Assembly (NCBI GenBank): GCA_033809415.1
Contig: JAPXLT010000199.1
Location: 1 to 8,974, forward strand
Direction of reading: 5' to 3'
Origin: JAQVUB01 sp033809415
Lineage (GTDB): Bacteria; Verrucomicrobiota; Lentisphaeria; Oligosphaerales; Oligosphaeraceae
DNA length: 8,974 nt
Shown: one piece after another, positions 7,998 through 8,974 of the stretch
Position numbering within the stretch: position 1 is the first letter of the stretch
Layout: every line of letters begins with the position of its first letter
Translations under genes and position numbers: made by a program
Notes under the pieces: model-generated
Seen by the model: only the letters and a program-made list of their open reading frames with translations
The model's database searches: none
What the model was told of the DNA's origin: nothing

Positions 7998-8095
7998 AGC
8001 CCGTAGGGCTGCACAATAATAACCCCCGGTGACCGAGCCCGGAGGGCGAGAGAACCGGGGGTGGGCGGCACCCAAGAACCAGCGCCCGAAGGGCG
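7998..8095 (+). repeat. Three-hairpin repeat element, copy A
   Basis: Three hairpins lie in order. H1 is AGCCC-GTA-GGGCT (7998-8010). H2 has 9-bp arms ACCCCCGGT (8022-8030) and ACCGGGGGT (8054-8062) closing two 6-nt GA-containing strands around an inner stem GCCC-GGA-GGGC (8037-8047). H3 is CGCCC-GAA-GGGCG (8083-8095). Copy B at 8157-8256 has the same order and nearly the same spacing in reverse orientation. Similar AACCCCGGGT hairpins recur, from memory, in intergenic DNA of PVC bacteria, so this is probably a dispersed REP/BIME-like or RNA-level element rather than a single-locus RNA. No transposase is nearby. Confidence 0.75.
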
Positions 8096-8156
8096 ACACA
8101 AACGCAGTCTTGTCGAAGCCTTGACCAACTGGAAGAGTCCATTTCCACTTGTTGTT

Positions 8157-8256
8157 GCGCTTTCCGGGCGCGGTTTTTGTGGGAGTCCCTTACCCCGGGT
8201 TGCGTCGCGCTCCGCGCTTCCTCACCCGGGGTTATTTTTGTGTGGCGATTCGCGCC
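8157..8256 (-). repeat. Three-hairpin repeat element, copy B (inverted)
   Basis: Read on the minus strand, this matches copy A. H1 is GGCG-CGAAT-CGCC (8256-8244). A linker GCAC/ACAC plus AATAACCCC follows. H2 has arms ACCCCGGGT (8232-8224) and ACCCGGGGT (8200-8192) with inner stem GCGC-GGA-GCGC (8217-8207). H3 (8171-8157) is weaker, only GCGC pairing with GCGC. H2 measures 9-6-11-6-9 nt in both copies. Several differences from copy A change both sides of a base pair, so the fold rather than the sequence seems conserved. The spacer between copies (8096-8156) is unremarkable. Confidence 0.72.
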
Positions 8257-8350
8257 GGGTGAACCTCCGACGCGATTACGTAAAATCGGCCTTGGCACAC
8301 AAGAATTTCGCCAGAGCAGGCTCATCCCGTCAAAGCAGCAACCCTACAAA

Positions 8351-8380
8351 TTTTCCGAGTTTTCCGTGCTTTCCGTGGAC
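8351..8380. repeat. Decayed repeat, TTTTCCGTG type (inverse of the 4231 units)
   Basis: TTTTCCGAG, TTTTCCGTGC and TTTCCGTGG lie in tandem with periods of 9-10 nt. Read on the minus strand they give CCACGGAAA, GCACGGAAAA and CTCGGAAAA, close to the ACACGAAAAG units at 4231-4260. The block sits just past the 3' end of the minus-strand barstar-like gene. Confidence 0.6.
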
Positions 8381-8416
8381 AGAAAAAGATTTTTACGGAA
8401 TCATCTGCTTTTGGTA

Positions 8417-8974
8417 TTATCGGAGATGACAGTACGCGATGTGTTCCTTCAGTTTTTTGTCCATGGCGTCATTGTTCTTTGAAGGATACAGGAATTGCGC
8501 GTGCCGGAAATAATCATCAAGTGGGATATTTGAGTTGACAAGCAAACGAAAAGAACGAGGGTATTTTTCTTCTTCCAAATAGCATTTCAAGGAGAGATAC
8601 TGGTCAAGGATATGATATAGATCGTCGAGGTTGTGAAATTTCCTTATTTCATTCCAGATGATGAAGGAATCATCTGGAATGAAATTCGATCCAGTCGATT
8701 TGCATGTCGTTTATCTGATTATAATTCATTTGTCGCGCATCGATATTTAGTGGCGACTCGATGGGAAAAACGAGCCTTATTGCCTCTAGATAGCTTTCTT
8801 TGTCGCATATATTGGACGGTATTTCATAGATAGAATACTTCGTAGCCATTGCTTGGCGGATATACTCTATAATGCTACTTCGCGCCTCGGAATTATGCCC
8901 CTCGATAATGACATGCTTGGTTTTTAATAGTTCAAGTACGTCTCGAGCTACTTTTAAATATGCAAAATCATGGC
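8417..8974 (-). pseudogene. Barstar-like protein gene, frameshifted, 5' end off the window
   Basis: Reading the minus strand from the edge, 100 codons are open (8972-8673) before TGA at 8672-8670. The next frame then continues with DSFIIWNEIRKF to TAA at 8419-8417. Dropping one T from the TTT in GAATTTCATTCC joins them as WIEFIPDDSFIIWNEI. An internal ATG at 8849 (MATKYSIYEIP) would start a protein of about 143 aa. The joined sequence resembles barstar, the barnase inhibitor: a beta strand and helix (YSIYEIPSNICDKESYLEAI), NYNQINDMQIDW where barstar has NLDALWDCLTGW, then WIEF...SFIIW like WVEYPLVLEW. One of the two barnase-contacting Asp positions appears kept (D89 of the visible part) and the other is Asn. 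About 41 open codons upstream of this ATG are unassigned and may be an extension or another gene's end. A sequencing error is not excluded. Confidence 0.55.
8646..8685. repeat. Perfect 17-bp inverted repeat with 6-nt loop
   Basis: Arm ATTTCATTCCAGATGAT (8646-8662) is exactly complementary to ATCATCTGGAATGAAAT (8669-8685), with loop GAAGGA (8663-8668). It lies inside the barstar-like coding region and spans its frame break. It has no T run and is mid-gene, so it is not a terminator, and no transposon end is seen beside it. Confidence 0.92.

Larger units (their letters stand above)
7823..8416. other. Gene-free region with structured repeats
   Basis: About 590 nt lie between the DUF4838 stop and the carboxyl end of the minus-strand gene without a convincing gene. 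The left part (7823-7990) is AT-rich with small palindromes, including ATTGC-TAA-GCAAT at 7920-7932. The middle (7998-8256) holds two inverted copies of a three-hairpin element. A stretch from 8260 to 8350 shows nothing I can assign, and 8351-8380 holds a decayed short repeat. Open frames crossing the hairpins on both strands translate to low-complexity Arg/Pro/Ser-rich peptides with no start signals and are not called. Confidence 0.65.

Noticed and set aside
7998..8256. CRISPR array or insertion sequence
   Set aside because: Only two copies in inverted orientation, no regular spacers, no transposase frame and no target-site duplication visible.
7913..8325. Minus-strand open frames over copies A and B
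   Set aside because: Their peptides (for example TPGSLALRARSPG) are translations of the repeat itself, present in several frames, with no start signals.
8061..8482. Overlapping plus-strand open frames across the hairpin elements
   Set aside because: They run through inverted GC-rich repeats, give Arg/Pro/Ser-rich peptides, lack ribosome sites and overlap one another, and the right part is antisense to the barstar-like gene.
8646..8685. Intrinsic terminator for the minus-strand gene
   Set aside because: The hairpin is AT-rich, has no T run on either strand and lies inside continuing coding sequence.
8633..8833. Plus-strand open frame of 66 codons
   Set aside because: It is antisense to the barstar-like gene, contains the palindrome, and has no ribosome site or recognisable domain.

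Overview
The window looks like part of a PVC-group genome, most likely Lentisphaerota (Victivallis-like) or a close relative. The evidence is a short pseudopilin with a TLIELLVVIAIIAIL amino end and an H-X9-DG carboxyl motif, two very large secreted carbohydrate-active proteins of families common in that group (a GH123/DUF6067-like protein and a DUF4838 protein), and intergenic DNA full of short degenerate repeats. No database search was possible. The taxonomic and family calls rest on motif recognition.

Layout. Positions 1-262 are a non-coding leader with decayed repeats of about 10-nt period. Positions 263-4204 (+) encode a 1313-aa secreted protein: a LamG-like domain, an Ig-like sandwich, a GH123/DUF6067-like glycosidase module, a Ser/Ala/Pro linker, and a NodB-like polysaccharide deacetylase domain fused at the carboxyl end. 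A 76-nt gap with three 10-nt repeat units follows, then a 260-aa pseudopilin (4281-5063, +) behind a near-perfect Shine-Dalgarno. A 908-aa secreted DUF4838 protein (5096-7822, +) starts 32 nt later. Spacing and shared strand suggest one transcription unit. A plausible shared role is capture and processing of amino-sugar or uronic-acid-containing glycans outside the cytoplasm, with the pseudopilin as a secreted or surface component.

Positions 7823-8416 hold no convincing gene. They contain two inverted copies (about 7998-8095 and 8157-8256) of a three-hairpin element whose sequence differences are partly compensatory, so the fold appears conserved. A further decayed 10-nt-type repeat lies at 8351-8380.

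The right end (8417-8974) is AT-richer and carries, on the minus strand, a barstar-like gene that runs off the window. Its frame is broken by what looks like one extra base. The break lies inside a perfect 17-bp inverted repeat, and removing the extra base shortens the perfect arms to 15 bp. This suggests a hairpin-templated mutation, although simple slippage or an assembly error would also explain it.
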